IMG/VR virus record: IMGVR_UViG_3300035670_000132
Span: 1 to 64,000 of that record
Origin: a virus
Length of the DNA stretch: 64,000 bases
Direction: 5' to 3' (one strand)
The notes beneath the pieces were generated by a model that was given only the letters and a program-made list of their open reading frames with translations, did not search any database and was not told the DNA's origin. The position numbers and the translations under genes were made by a program. Each line of letters begins with the position of its first letter. Position 1 is the first letter of the stretch. This document shows positions 44,736 through 54,184 of this stretch, in pieces.

Positions 44736-46397
44736 ATGGCTGTAATTATAACAGACCATAGAACGGTTATAAATGAAGCCGATTCGACAACTGGATGGAC
44801 TGGCGTAAACTCGTTGTTTACGTCTAACCCAGATCCTGTTGAATCAACAGGTTGTTTAGGTAGTGTGATTTCAACAACTACTTCTGATGTTTATTTCACA
44901 ATCACTGCTACAGATTATTCAGACGACATTATCTACATATGGACAAGACCATTCGGTACAATGGATACATTGACTAACGGTGGAATTGGCGTTTATCTGA
45001 GTGACGGAACTAATAGCGTTTCTTTTCACATTGCAGGAAGCGACTCGTCTTCTTTTAGATATAACGAGGGTCCAGTTGAATGGCAATGTGTAGCTATAGA
45101 TACAACAGCTTTACCAACTTTATTGACTAATAGAGGCGGAACTCCAGCTAACTTGAACTTGGCATCAATCACTAGAGTAGGAATAACATACAAAACTCTA
45201 CAAAAAGCTCTCGGTGGCGTATCTAACTGCTTCACCGACATTATGAGATACTTTACTCCTGGCGCAAATGATAACTGCGCAATTACTGTATCTGGCGGAA
45301 CTAGCGTAGATCCGGGCAACTTTCTTCAATTAGCTCTCGCAGATAGAGGCACGGGAGATTTACAAGCATACGGAGTATTTCACAGACTTGCGACTAGCTC
45401 ATACGGTATTCAAGCTCCTATACGATTTGGCGATACTGGCACAGGATCAAGTTGGTTCGAAGATTTCAATTCGACTGTAGTTTTCGAAGCTAGAGATTTC
45501 GCAACTACTAGATATAAAATTTTTATCACCGACAACGGAGTAGGCACAACAACTTTCAAATTAGGAAATAAAGTAGGAACAGGAACAACATCAACAGGAT
45601 CAGACGGATGTAATATTATCGTTCCTTCTGGCGTTGGTGCAGAATTTGACAGCCAAACAAATACTAATGTAACTGACGTTTTCTTGTATGGATCATTCTT
45701 CTCTGGATTCACGAACGGATTCAAGATGAGAACAAGTCAAGAATTTATAGATTCGACATTGACTTTATCGGGAACATTCTCTCCTAAAGGCGCATTAGTA
45801 TATAACAGCACAGTTTCATCACCATCAGCGAACGTTGGAATGATTATTGATTCTCCGAGTGAAGTTTCTAATGTAGTGAACTCTTTATTTTCTGGTTGCA
45901 ATAACGCAATTGAAATCACTGCGGCTGGAGAATATGATTTTGATAATCTAACATTCATTGGCAATACGTATGACATATTGAATTCTTCAACTGGAACAGT
46001 TACTATCAATGCTCTCAATGGAACAAATGTATCTACTTTCATAAACACGAACGGTGGATCTACAGTAATCAATAATGCAAAGACATTTACAATAACTAAC
46101 GTAGCCGCAAATACTGAAATTAGAATTCTCAGACAGTCGGACTTAGTTGAACTTGCTGGCGCTGAAGATGTGGGCAATACAACACCAGGAACATTCAATA
46201 CAGTCATAGCAACAGATCCAGTAAACTCAGGAAGATATACAGTTAGTTACACATATTCTTATTCAGCAGATATCGACGTATTTGTTGTAGCGCATAGCTT
46301 GTCTTTCCAGTGGTTGAGATCAAAAGCAACACTTTCAGACACTAATTCATCATTGCAAATATCTCAATTGTCAGATAGACAATATCAGAATCCATAA
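44736..46397 (+). CDS. Virion structural-like protein, beta-helix type
   Basis: The 553-residue protein starts at the base after the previous stop. Residues about 1-160 are strand-rich, with a GVGITYKTLQKALGG-like segment near 145-160. The middle (about 200-440) has the irregular, Asn/Gly/Ser-rich repeats of a right-handed beta-helix (SLFSGCNNAIEITAAGEYDF, DNLTFIGNTYDI). It ends SQLSDRQYQNP, similar to the ending of the next gene. No enzymatic motif is seen. A head or neck decoration or fibre is inferred from the neighbours and composition. Confidence 0.65.
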   Translation: MAVIITDHRTVINEADSTTGWTGVNSLFTSNPDPVESTGCLGSVISTTTSDVYFTITATDYSDDIIYIWTRPFGTMDTLTNGGIGVYLSDGTNSVSFHIAGSDSSSFRYNEGPVEWQCVAIDTTALPTLLTNRGGTPANLNLASITRVGITYKTLQKALGGVSNCFTDIMRYFTPGANDNCAITVSGGTSVDPGNFLQLALADRGTGDLQAYGVFHRLATSSYGIQAPIRFGDTGTGSSWFEDFNSTVVFEARDFATTRYKIFITDNGVGTTTFKLGNKVGTGTTSTGSDGCNIIVPSGVGAEFDSQTNTNVTDVFLYGSFFSGFTNGFKMRTSQEFIDSTLTLSGTFSPKGALVYNSTVSSPSANVGMIIDSPSEVSNVVNSLFSGCNNAIEITAAGEYDFDNLTFIGNTYDILNSSTGTVTINALNGTNVSTFINTNGGSTVINNAKTFTITNVAANTEIRILRQSDLVELAGAEDVGNTTPGTFNTVIATDPVNSGRYTVSYTYSYSADIDVFVVAHSLSFQWLRSKATLSDTNSSLQISQLSDRQYQNP

Positions 46398-46400
46398 AAG

Positions 46401-46408
46401 CATAAATA
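46401..46408 (+). promoter_or_regulatory. Late promoter-like box upstream of the 528-residue gene
   Basis: CATAAATA, one base off TATAAATA, stands four bases after the upstream stop codon. The predicted start near 46414 gives a leader of about 43 bases containing AAAAAGGAG. Confidence 0.55.
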
Positions 46409-46456
46409 GTAAATAGTCTCGCGGGCTAAAATAAAAACAAAAAGGAGAACAGAGCC

Positions 46457-48043
46457 ATGGCACAGTTTTTATCAGCAAACGTAATTTCAGATCCAGACTT
46501 CTTGTCTGCGTCTATTAAATTGTCAACAGAAACAAGAACAGCAGGAGATGAAGTATTCATCGACACAACAACTAAAAAAATCAGTCTTCACGTTGACGGA
46601 GCACTTGAGATTCACGGAGTAACTCTCAAGTGCTTGTATTCATTCTTGAAAGAAGAATGGAAAAGCAACGCTAACTTGATTCAGTTCCCATTCCCAATGA
46701 CTCCAATTACTGACGAACAGTTTGAATTTTTCAACGGTTGGAATCTAGCGAACACAGATATTGAATCCGCTAATACTGGAGGACTTGTTCTTTATACTCC
46801 AGAGCTAATTCGTACTGGTGGATGGGCTGTAAAGAGCTACAATCCAGCAACAGATACAAACGGCAACGACACCGAGCGTTGGGCATCAGTCATTTCACTA
46901 GGATCACTCGGCGAAACTGACCAAGTCTACTATCAACAGACAGATACAGTTACTTCACTAGCTACAACAGCGAATTTCAAATTGACTGGCGCAGTCAATC
47001 AAGCTGTTCAATACTATAGCGACACAAACGGAGATGGAACAGCAGACTATGATTATAGTTCTTATCTAAGACTATTCGTTCGCGAGTGGGCTAAGACTTA
47101 TGCATCTTCAGCACTAACTGACATCGGTGTTACATCACTAAACTATCAAGCGTATCGTTTCCCACTAACAAACAGTGCAGACTCAAAGATTACTGGTATT
47201 ACTGGTCTGACAGAAGCTGACGCAAACGGCGCTGCTGCTCCATACAATAACATGAGCATCACATGGTATACTGTTGGTCAAGAGTTTACTGGATTCACGG
47301 CAGCATCTTCTAACGCCGGTTCAGCATTCTTCGAAGTTATCATTGACGCTGACGTAGGAAGCACTCAAGATCCAAACCCAAGTGCTGAACAAATCTACGC
47401 ATTTATTCAAGCTAAATTGAGACTAGAAACAAACATCAACTTCGGTGATGGAAACAATGGAACAACAACAGACGTCAAGTTAGGTAAAATTGTTCCAGAA
47501 AAACTACGCTTCGTCGGTGATGATTTGTTCACTCTAGGTCAAACTTCGCTATCAGAAGGTGTCTACATTGACAACTATCGTGTAACTGATAAAAACAGAC
47601 TACACTTCTGGGGTTACGAAACATCAACTGGTGGAACAGAATACACAAACATTCAGTTCCCATTCGCCGCTGCATTGACAATCAACTTCGGTGAAAACTT
47701 GCAGACAGATAATGCGGCTGAATATTGGGTCTTCTTCACAAACGATGACGCTGGATCTAATTTGGGAAGAGATTTCGGAACAGCAAATGCTATTATCGTT
47801 CAGACAAATACACTGACTGATATGCAAGGCGCTGCGAACGTTGTGTCTGTAACACTAGAATATGATTATGATGGAAATATTCAACGCGGCGCAGGATCAA
47901 ACAATACTCCAGTTCCAATCACTGTTGTTGCTATCGGTCTAGATAAAGCTCAGTATGTTAAGTCAACAACTACAATTTTGAGAACTGTTACTAACTCAGT
48001 ATCTCTAGTTTCTCCTCTAGAAAGAAACTACGCAAACCCATAA
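46457..48043 (+). CDS. Conserved phage virion structural-like protein (528 aa)
   Basis: The sequence contains HGVTLKCLYSFLKEEWKSNA, LIQFPFPMTPITDEQFEFFN, RTGGWAVKSYN and VYYQQTD. I recognise this pattern from structural proteins in many phages, where the function is unnamed. It begins MAQFLSANVISDPDFLSASI and ends SPLERNYANP, resembling the ending of the previous gene. A strong AAAAAGGAGAA site and its own late promoter-like box suggest high late expression. It is probably part of a capsid or neck appendage; this is inferred. Confidence 0.65.
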   Translation: MAQFLSANVISDPDFLSASIKLSTETRTAGDEVFIDTTTKKISLHVDGALEIHGVTLKCLYSFLKEEWKSNANLIQFPFPMTPITDEQFEFFNGWNLANTDIESANTGGLVLYTPELIRTGGWAVKSYNPATDTNGNDTERWASVISLGSLGETDQVYYQQTDTVTSLATTANFKLTGAVNQAVQYYSDTNGDGTADYDYSSYLRLFVREWAKTYASSALTDIGVTSLNYQAYRFPLTNSADSKITGITGLTEADANGAAAPYNNMSITWYTVGQEFTGFTAASSNAGSAFFEVIIDADVGSTQDPNPSAEQIYAFIQAKLRLETNINFGDGNNGTTTDVKLGKIVPEKLRFVGDDLFTLGQTSLSEGVYIDNYRVTDKNRLHFWGYETSTGGTEYTNIQFPFAAALTINFGENLQTDNAAEYWVFFTNDDAGSNLGRDFGTANAIIVQTNTLTDMQGAANVVSVTLEYDYDGNIQRGAGSNNTPVPITVVAIGLDKAQYVKSTTTILRTVTNSVSLVSPLERNYANP

Positions 48044-48070
48044 TATTATTTTTGATCAGGAGATTATGAC

Positions 48071-48595
48071 ATGAAATATGCAAGAGCTGATGTGAGATAC
48101 AATTGTTTCCTTGTGAGTAAGGGCAAAGCTCCTAAAAACAAGGAAATAATTGAACAAGTTGAAAATCAAATGGGTAATTATGCATGGGGTGAATTTACTG
48201 ATAAGTGGGACGTATACGTAACAAATAATCAGATAAAGGTTGTTCCGTGCATAAAAGACATAGGCAAAGTTGCTGAAATTTGTTCTTATAAGTATGTTGC
48301 AGCAAAGAATAATATTGAAATGGAAAAACTAAACGATGAAGAAGAAGCAATTATAGAAATGATTGAGTCTCAGTTTTTAGATGGCAAAATGACATGGAAA
48401 AACTACAGACAATCATGGGGCGTAACTTGGAATCAAGAACGAAATCGCGTAGAAACTTACTTGATGAATTTGCCAGAATCGCAAATAAAAGTGACTGAAG
48501 AAATGATTCAAAAAGTTCTTGATCGCGGCACTGCGGCTTCTGAAACTTTGCTATCAGAAGTAAAGATCAAATTCAAAGACACTAAAAAAGAGTAA
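48071..48595 (+). CDS. Hypothetical protein (174 aa), cytoplasmic-like composition
   Basis: The protein is lysine- and glutamate-rich and mostly helical, with MKYARADVRYNCFLVSKGKA at the start and a Trp-containing core (GKMTWKNYRQSWGVTWNQER). It lacks the Asn/Ser/Thr-rich look of the surrounding structural proteins, so it may be an assembly factor or chaperone for them. AGGAG precedes the ATG by nine bases. No domain recognised. Confidence 0.6.
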   Translation: MKYARADVRYNCFLVSKGKAPKNKEIIEQVENQMGNYAWGEFTDKWDVYVTNNQIKVVPCIKDIGKVAEICSYKYVAAKNNIEMEKLNDEEEAIIEMIESQFLDGKMTWKNYRQSWGVTWNQERNRVETYLMNLPESQIKVTEEMIQKVLDRGTAASETLLSEVKIKFKDTKKE

Positions 48596-48601
48596 AAACA
48601 C

Positions 48602-51097
48602 ATGGCTGGAGAACGTAATTATCTAAGAATTCCACCAGATAGCACTGGTAAGCGCGTTCGCTTAGTTCACGGCGCACAGATATCATACACTGGAAAAACT
48701 AATGGATACACATGGAAACTAGATAGAGAAGATTATTCTTTTGGCGCTGGTTGGAAATTTCACGTTCACAGCGTGTATGAATCCACGATAACATCTGGCT
48801 TACTTGATGTTAGTTATAGTAGGGATGAACTATACGCCGGTACTACACCAACAGTTGGTGACACTATTCTTGATCCTGATACAGGAGCAGCGATTGCCAC
48901 AGTATCAGCAGCAGTGGACTTATGGAACAACGCTACTAACATCGTTGGATATGAAAATCCAGAATTTGGTCTTAACGTAGATGACACTGGTTCTGCTAAT
49001 GTAAGATTCGCAGAAGGATTGCCGCAGTTAGATGCTTTTGGCAAATTAAGAACAAGCGGCGTTACTATTCTAGGTGATTATGTATTCTCTGACAACCCAT
49101 TAGTTCAAGACTTCACACAGACAAAGTGGGGGTTAGGTGTTTCAGGAGCAATTGATCCAGTTCGTAAAGGACTATTAGTAACAACTCCAGGATCAGTCAC
49201 TGCAACCGGTTTAGACAGTCAATCTACTGCGTATAGATTTACTTATACATCAAATACGTATCATCATTACTTTCCTGGATTCTCACACTTAATTATGATG
49301 ACTGTTGCTCTCAATAACGAGGGCGAAGATGGAGTCATGCGCGAGTGGGGCTACATGGATGATGACAACGGCTACTTTTTCCGTTCAAGTAGAGCACCTA
49401 CACCCGGTACGAATGAACTAACTCTAGAATTTGTTATTCGTTCTTCAGCAACTGGGTCTCTTACAGAAACAGTCATTGGTCGAAATGAAACCAAATACTA
49501 CGTCAATGGTGTCTTATCAAGCACAACAGGGTCTATTTGGAATGGTGATCTAGTTGACGGTACTGATAATAGTGGAAAAAATTTACGATTAGTAGATGAT
49601 AACATTTATTGGATCGATATTCAGTGGCTGGGTGCTGGTCGAGTAAGATTTGGAACATACCATAAAGGTCAGCGTGTCGTTATACATGAACACTACAATG
49701 ACACTAACAATGGATTCCCACACTCACAGACTGGCTCATTGCCAATAAGAATTAATCAATACTGTATTCCTGGAGTAGCAGTAGCAAATTCAGCATCAAT
49801 GAGAGTCTGGTGCGCTGCTGTTAGCACAGAGGCAAATATTGACTTAACTGCAAGAGGTTCAGGTGATCTTGAATCATTTGAAGTTGAATTCAGTTATGAC
49901 AACATTAATGACTGGAAGGGACTATCTGAACCTGTTTCTGGCAAGCAAGACAGAGTTGGCGTAATGAAGACTGGCGTAACAACTACTGGCACCGCAATGA
50001 CAGTGCCAAATGTTACTGGAATTAAGCCGGGATTTAGAGTTCACATTACAGCACAGAATGGTGGATCTGGTGTAATCTCAATGGACAATATTGTTACTGT
50101 GCTGGAGATCACTAACTCAACCACTATAAAGTTAAATAAAGCACCTGATGTCAACCTAACAGGTGAAGAGACAGTAATGTTCCACTTAAACGTGGATCAT
50201 GAGTATCACTTAATTGGTATACTTGCACCAGTAATCAATAGAGGACCACAGACATCAGTAAAGAATCGCACACTGTATCTGCCCAAGTTACTACAAACTA
50301 TGGCATATCATAAGAATACAGGTGCCGATGGTTTCTGCGAACTTGAAATTTACGTTCAGCCAATTATCTCTGGTAATAATGTTGCTATTACAAGAGCGAG
50401 AACAAACAGTGATGCTCTTCTAAAACTAGTTGACGAAAATAATGGTTATGGTGGTGTTATGTCATATGAAAATGACGGCAGAGCAAATTATTTCGGTGGC
50501 GGTTTCCATAACTCAATTACGTTTGTTAAGGGTCATTCAGAGTCAACATCTCTATCTGACCAGTATGCTAACTTCCAAAGTGGTGCGTTCAAGTTACCAG
50601 CAGACAATGGTGGAAATAACAGATGCCCAGTTTTGAGAGTGTATCAGTCACCAGCAGCAGGCGTGCCAACTGTAATACAGATCAATACTCCACCTACTGG
50701 AGTAAACTTTACAAGACATCGTGAGAATAATACTTCATTAACGTTTGAAAACATTCCAGGTGCTATAGGTAGTGATGCAACTTATGGTATAAATGGCAAG
50801 TCATTCTACGTTCGTCACTTAGACTTGGATAAACTTGAATTATACCAAGATGAACTATTCCAAACACCATTTGATACGTCTGGTTTAAGCAACGTTTCTA
50901 ATACACCAAATGCCGTCACAGATGGTGGATATACTTGGAATGCCACTGGTGGATTTATTATCTCTGGATACGGTGATAGCTTATACTTTGCTGTAGTAGC
51001 AAAGCCAATTGGACCTAGCGCAAACTCAACATTTGTCAGCACAAATGGTCCATTAGTTGTTCATTTCAAGTTAACATGGAATGAGATAATTCAGTAA
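48602..51097 (+). CDS. Large virion structural-like protein (831 aa)
   Basis: The protein starts MAGERNYLRIPPDSTGKRVR. A LamG/jelly-roll-like region lies at about residues 200-400 (YHHYFPGFSHLIMMTVALNN, GYMDDDNGYFFRSSR, YWIDIQWLGAGRVRFGTY). A central part follows, with VTTTGTAMTVPNVTGIKPGF, and the protein ends SNGPLVVHFKLTWNEII-type sequence (TNGPLVVHFKLTW). Similar large proteins occur in cyanophage-like genomes as virion components of unknown location. Codon use includes more TTA and GTT than the core genes. Role inferred as an appendage protein. Confidence 0.65.
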   Translation: MAGERNYLRIPPDSTGKRVRLVHGAQISYTGKTNGYTWKLDREDYSFGAGWKFHVHSVYESTITSGLLDVSYSRDELYAGTTPTVGDTILDPDTGAAIATVSAAVDLWNNATNIVGYENPEFGLNVDDTGSANVRFAEGLPQLDAFGKLRTSGVTILGDYVFSDNPLVQDFTQTKWGLGVSGAIDPVRKGLLVTTPGSVTATGLDSQSTAYRFTYTSNTYHHYFPGFSHLIMMTVALNNEGEDGVMREWGYMDDDNGYFFRSSRAPTPGTNELTLEFVIRSSATGSLTETVIGRNETKYYVNGVLSSTTGSIWNGDLVDGTDNSGKNLRLVDDNIYWIDIQWLGAGRVRFGTYHKGQRVVIHEHYNDTNNGFPHSQTGSLPIRINQYCIPGVAVANSASMRVWCAAVSTEANIDLTARGSGDLESFEVEFSYDNINDWKGLSEPVSGKQDRVGVMKTGVTTTGTAMTVPNVTGIKPGFRVHITAQNGGSGVISMDNIVTVLEITNSTTIKLNKAPDVNLTGEETVMFHLNVDHEYHLIGILAPVINRGPQTSVKNRTLYLPKLLQTMAYHKNTGADGFCELEIYVQPIISGNNVAITRARTNSDALLKLVDENNGYGGVMSYENDGRANYFGGGFHNSITFVKGHSESTSLSDQYANFQSGAFKLPADNGGNNRCPVLRVYQSPAAGVPTVIQINTPPTGVNFTRHRENNTSLTFENIPGAIGSDATYGINGKSFYVRHLDLDKLELYQDELFQTPFDTSGLSNVSNTPNAVTDGGYTWNATGGFIISGYGDSLYFAVVAKPIGPSANSTFVSTNGPLVVHFKLTWNEIIQ

Positions 51098-51098
51098 T

Positions 51099-51737
51099 AT
51101 GTCTTGGGCTGCACTCAACTACGGCTTTTGGGAATTCTGGGAATCATATGATCCAGCTAATGGATTTTATGGTTCTCAGAAAGTAACTTTTGATGGAGAA
51201 AATAAGCTGATATACATAAATCCAGGGGAAACAAACGTTTTTGTGAAAGACGACATTTACTCTGGATGGAAAGAGTGGGTTCAAGTTCGCGAAAACGCTA
51301 AGTTCTTAGATGCTATCAGAACAACGGGTGGAGATCCAGTGGGCGGTGGACTGTTCTCTGGCGACATCTACTTCATGATCAATGGATGGAAAATTGTAAT
51401 TCAGAGTCAAGTCACTGTCACTGGAATCATATACGATGAGACACCTGGAGTGTCTCCGTTCATTGTTCAGCCTGGCGGTGGTGTCATCAACGTCGTGAGT
51501 AACCTCGCATACGCATACAGTCAAACTTCTGGCTCTACACCACCAACTGTACAAGAGATCAGACAAGAGATGGATTCTAACTCAACTAAACTTAGCTCTA
51601 TTGATACTAAAGTCAATACATTGCCAACAGCGGAACAGATCAGAACTGAAATTGATACGAATTCTACGAAGTTGCAAGAAATTTCAACGAAGCAAGATCA
51701 AGCTCTCACGAAGGGAGACTTCATTGCACTTCAATAA
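51099..51737 (+). CDS. Conserved phage structural-like protein with C-terminal coiled coil
   Basis: The 212-residue protein has an N-terminal domain with FVKDDIYSGWKEWVQVRENA, KFLDAIRTTGGDPVGGGLFS, and IYFMINGWKIVIQ. This pattern recurs in many unrelated phages as an unnamed virion protein. Residues about 150-212 form a coiled coil (QEMDSNSTKLSSIDTKVNTL and a related repeat). It starts one base after the previous stop, closing the island before the prohead core genes. It may trimerise as a fibre foot or adapter (inference). Confidence 0.7.
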   Translation: MSWAALNYGFWEFWESYDPANGFYGSQKVTFDGENKLIYINPGETNVFVKDDIYSGWKEWVQVRENAKFLDAIRTTGGDPVGGGLFSGDIYFMINGWKIVIQSQVTVTGIIYDETPGVSPFIVQPGGGVINVVSNLAYAYSQTSGSTPPTVQEIRQEMDSNSTKLSSIDTKVNTLPTAEQIRTEIDTNSTKLQEISTKQDQALTKGDFIALQ

Positions 51738-51745
51738 TCGTTTTT

Positions 51746-51753
51746 TATAAATA
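51746..51753 (+). promoter_or_regulatory. T4-type late promoter box upstream of gp67-like gene
   Basis: A perfect TATAAATA is followed directly by GGAGA. The predicted start near 51759 would exclude that ribosome site and leave a leader of only about four bases, so either the start is closer or upstream RNA supplies translation. Confidence 0.65.
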
Positions 51754-51762
51754 GGAGATATT

Positions 51763-51972
51763 ATGTCAGATACAGCATTACATGCAATCAAATCTGCACT
51801 TGACAACAACGCAGCAGAATTTAAAGACGCAATTGTAGATATGTTAGGCACTAAAGTGCAATCAGCTCTACAGTTACAAAAAACAAAATATGCAAATTCA
51901 TATTTCTCGGATGAAGTAGCATCTGAAGAAGATGAAGAACAAGAGGACCAAGAAGGAACTACAGATGATTAA
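51763..51972 (+). CDS. gp67: Prohead core protein gp67-like
   Basis: The 69-residue protein has a helical first half (ALHAIKSALDNNAAEFKDAI) and a very acidic end (DEVASEEDEEQEDQEGTTDD). Small size, acidity and position just before gp68/gp21 match the T4 prohead core protein gp67 (PIP, 80 residues), part of the internal scaffold later degraded by the protease. GGAGA precedes the ATG by four bases. The end overlaps the next gene by eight bases. Confidence 0.7.
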   Translation: MSDTALHAIKSALDNNAAEFKDAIVDMLGTKVQSALQLQKTKYANSYFSDEVASEEDEEQEDQEGTTDD

Positions 51973-52210
51973 GTTCAAAGAGTTTTTGGAGATTGAAATC
52001 TCTGAAGCTGATTTTTCAAAAGCGCAAACAACATCAACTAAGAATGCACACGCATTAATCAAAGAAAAGATGAAAAACGAAGATCATCAAGATGCTTTGA
52101 TGTCTTTGTATGATGATTTAAATGAAGAGAATCAGCAGTTGTTTGAAGAAATGCTTGAAGCTGACATTGAAAAGTTGCTTGAATTTGCACTATCACGAAT
52201 CGGAGAGTAA
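51965..52210 (+). CDS. gp68: Prohead core protein gp68-like
   Basis: The 81-residue protein starts MIKFKEFLEIEISEADFSKA from the ATG at 51965; an upstream in-frame ATG at 51932 lies well inside the previous gene. The protein is charged and helical, with many E and K, and sits between the gp67-like gene and the protease region, matching T4 gp68 by position (T4: 141 residues, so this is short). A scaffold core role is inferred. Confidence 0.6.
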   Translation: MIKFKEFLEIEISEADFSKAQTTSTKNAHALIKEKMKNEDHQDALMSLYDDLNEENQQLFEEMLEADIEKLLEFALSRIGE

Positions 52211-52216
52211 TGAATC

Positions 52217-52678
52217 ATGGCTGACACAGTAACAACGCAAGTTTTGAAAGATCATGCAAGAGGATATGCAGTCAAGTTCACTAACTTTTCTGACGGAACA
52301 GGCGAATCAAATGTAGTCAAAATTGATGCGTCAACACTAACAGCAGCCAATGACGACGGATCAGAGAGATTGTCTATCACTAAACTTTTCTGGTCTATTG
52401 GTTCTGGAACAAGCGCAACAATGTCACCAAGAATCACGCTAAAGTGGTTCGGAGCAGCAGCAAATACAACAATTGTCACATTGACTGGTTCTGGATTCTG
52501 GGACTTAACAAGCGCTGGTCAAGCACCACTAACAAATAATGCTACAAATCCTAATGGCGACATTCTACTTTCTACTGAAGGTTTCACTGCAAACGCAGCA
52601 TACACTCTCATCGTAGAAGGTCACAAAACTGCTGGCTACACTAGCAGAGAAACAACAGACGATGGCGTCTCGCCATAA
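52217..52678 (+). CDS. Hypothetical structural protein between prohead core and protease
   Basis: The 153-residue protein is strand-rich: HARGYAVKFTNFSDGTGESN, VVKIDASTLTAAND, LSITKLFWSIGSGTSATMSP, RITLKWFGAAANTTIVTLTG. It looks like a small beta-sandwich, a type common in marine phages, possibly a head decoration protein. It interrupts the T4 order 68-21. The ending overlaps nothing; gp21 follows after 22 bases. Function not established. Confidence 0.65.
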   Translation: MADTVTTQVLKDHARGYAVKFTNFSDGTGESNVVKIDASTLTAANDDGSERLSITKLFWSIGSGTSATMSPRITLKWFGAAANTTIVTLTGSGFWDLTSAGQAPLTNNATNPNGDILLSTEGFTANAAYTLIVEGHKTAGYTSRETTDDGVSP

Positions 52679-52700
52679 TACATTGCGGAGAACAACTAAC

Positions 52701-53351
52701 ATGAGACTAATCACAGAAGTCAACGAAGAGATCAAGTTCATTACTGAAGCTAGAGAAGACGGCAAGAAAAGTCTCTACATTGAAGGCGTTTACATGCAAT
52801 CAGAGCGTCCAAACAGAAATGGACGCATGTATCGCTTTGAAACTCTAAACAGAGAAGCACAAAGATATATCACTGAATACGTGCAAAAAGGTCGCGCATT
52901 CGGTGAACTTGGTCATCCACAAGGACCAACAATCAATCTAGAGCGTTCAGCTATTTTGATCAAAGACCTTCGTGCAGAAGGAACAGACTTCTATGGTAAG
53001 TCTAAAGTTCTAGACACACCTTACGGAAACATCGTAAAGAATCTAATCGACGAAGGCGCAACACTCGGCGTGTCTACCCGTGGAATGGGAAGTCTAAAAG
53101 AAGGCAAAGATGGAGTAAAGATCGTAGATGACGATTTCTATCTTGCGACTGCCGCCGATGTTGTAGCAGATCCTTCTGCACCAGATGCATTTGTTCGTGG
53201 AATTATGGAAAATAAAGAGTGGGTCAATATCAACGGAGTCTGGACAGAACGACATATTGACGTAGCAAAAGCACTGATCAAAAAGACGTCTTCTAAAAAT
53301 CTTGAAGAAGCGAAGATTAGAGTGTTTGAATCTTTCATCAAACAACTATAA
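52701..53351 (+). CDS. gp21: Prohead maturation protease gp21
   Basis: The 216-residue protein (T4 gp21: 212) contains the protease signature: GRAFGELGHPQGPTINLERS with His72, and EGATLGVSTRGMGS with Ser125 as the likely nucleophile of this serine protease family. It cleaves scaffold and capsid proteins at short sites ending in Glu. The ATG at 52701 gives the conserved start MRLITEVNEEIKFITEA; an in-frame ATG at 52662 overlaps the previous gene and is rejected. A gp21-type site is visible in gp23 downstream. Confidence 0.93.
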   Translation: MRLITEVNEEIKFITEAREDGKKSLYIEGVYMQSERPNRNGRMYRFETLNREAQRYITEYVQKGRAFGELGHPQGPTINLERSAILIKDLRAEGTDFYGKSKVLDTPYGNIVKNLIDEGATLGVSTRGMGSLKEGKDGVKIVDDDFYLATAADVVADPSAPDAFVRGIMENKEWVNINGVWTERHIDVAKALIKKTSSKNLEEAKIRVFESFIKQL

Positions 53352-53361
53352 TTTTCCAAGT

Positions 53362-53369
53362 TATAAATA
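53362..53369 (+). promoter_or_regulatory. T4-type late promoter box upstream of gp22
   Basis: A perfect TATAAATA with predicted start near 53375 leaves a leader of about 29 bases carrying AAAAAGGAGAA before the scaffold gene. Confidence 0.8.
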
Positions 53370-53403
53370 CATAACACTGACTCACACAAAAAGGAGAACT
53401 CCC

Positions 53404-54171
53404 ATGGGCATTGAAGAAAAACAAACAGAAGTTCTAGACGAGAAGAAAGTCGGTCTTTCAGAAGACGTAGATACTCTTTTCGCAGGTGAAGAACTATCTG
53501 AAGAATTCAAAAACAAAGCAAAAGCAATTTTTGAAGCAGCAGTAGCAGCAAAGATTGAAGAGCAGACAGCATCACTAGAAGAGCAGTTCAATCAGAAACT
53601 AGAAGAGCAAACAACTCAGTTTGCAGAATCACTAGTTGACAAGATCGATGAATATCTAGAGTATGTTGTTGAGAATTGGATGGAAGAAAATAAAGTCGCT
53701 ATCGAAAAAGCTCTAAAGGTTGAGATGGCAGAAGACTTTATGGTTGGTCTAAAGAATCTATTCACCGAGCACTACATTGATCTTCCAGAAGAGAAGGTTG
53801 ACGTAATCGAAGGCTACGAAGAACAAATGACTCGCATTAAGCGCGAACTTGATGAAGCAATTGCAGCTAAAGCAGAACTGGCAGAATCTGTAGTTGAATT
53901 CAAAAAAGAAAAGATTGCACAAGAAGTTTCAGAGGGTCTCTCTGAAGTTCAATCTGCAAAATTGAAGTCCCTAGCTGAGCACATTGAATTTGTATCAGAA
54001 GAGGACTACACAGAGAAACTTCAACTTACAAAGAAGAAGTATTTTGATGTAAAGGAAGAAGAGACCGTTTCTGAGTCTAAGGGTCTTGATTCTGTAGAAA
54101 ATCTGGATGAAGCATTCTCACCTGTTATGAGTCGCTATGTTCAGAACCTTTCCAGAATTGTGAAAAAATAA
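53404..54171 (+). CDS. gp22: Prohead scaffold core protein gp22
   Basis: The protein has 255 residues from the ATG at 53404 (MGIEEKQTEVLDEKKVGLSE), placed eight bases after a strong GGAG. An in-frame ATG at 53302 lies inside gp21 and would bridge the promoter. The sequence is highly acidic and coiled-coil throughout (AKIEEQTASLEEQFNQKLEE). The conserved ending FSPVMSRYVQNLSRIVKK is typical of gp22 scaffolds. It builds the prohead core around which gp23 assembles and is then digested by gp21. Confidence 0.93.
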   Translation: MGIEEKQTEVLDEKKVGLSEDVDTLFAGEELSEEFKNKAKAIFEAAVAAKIEEQTASLEEQFNQKLEEQTTQFAESLVDKIDEYLEYVVENWMEENKVAIEKALKVEMAEDFMVGLKNLFTEHYIDLPEEKVDVIEGYEEQMTRIKRELDEAIAAKAELAESVVEFKKEKIAQEVSEGLSEVQSAKLKSLAEHIEFVSEEDYTEKLQLTKKKYFDVKEEETVSESKGLDSVENLDEAFSPVMSRYVQNLSRIVKK

Positions 54172-54176
54172 CTTTT

Positions 54177-54184
54177 TATAAATA
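54177..54184 (+). promoter_or_regulatory. T4-type late promoter box upstream of gp23
   Basis: A perfect TATAAATA preceded by a T-run, six bases after the gp22 stop. The predicted start near 54190 leaves a leader of about 35 bases with CAAGGAGAAAAA. It gives the capsid gene its own strong late transcript. Confidence 0.85.
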
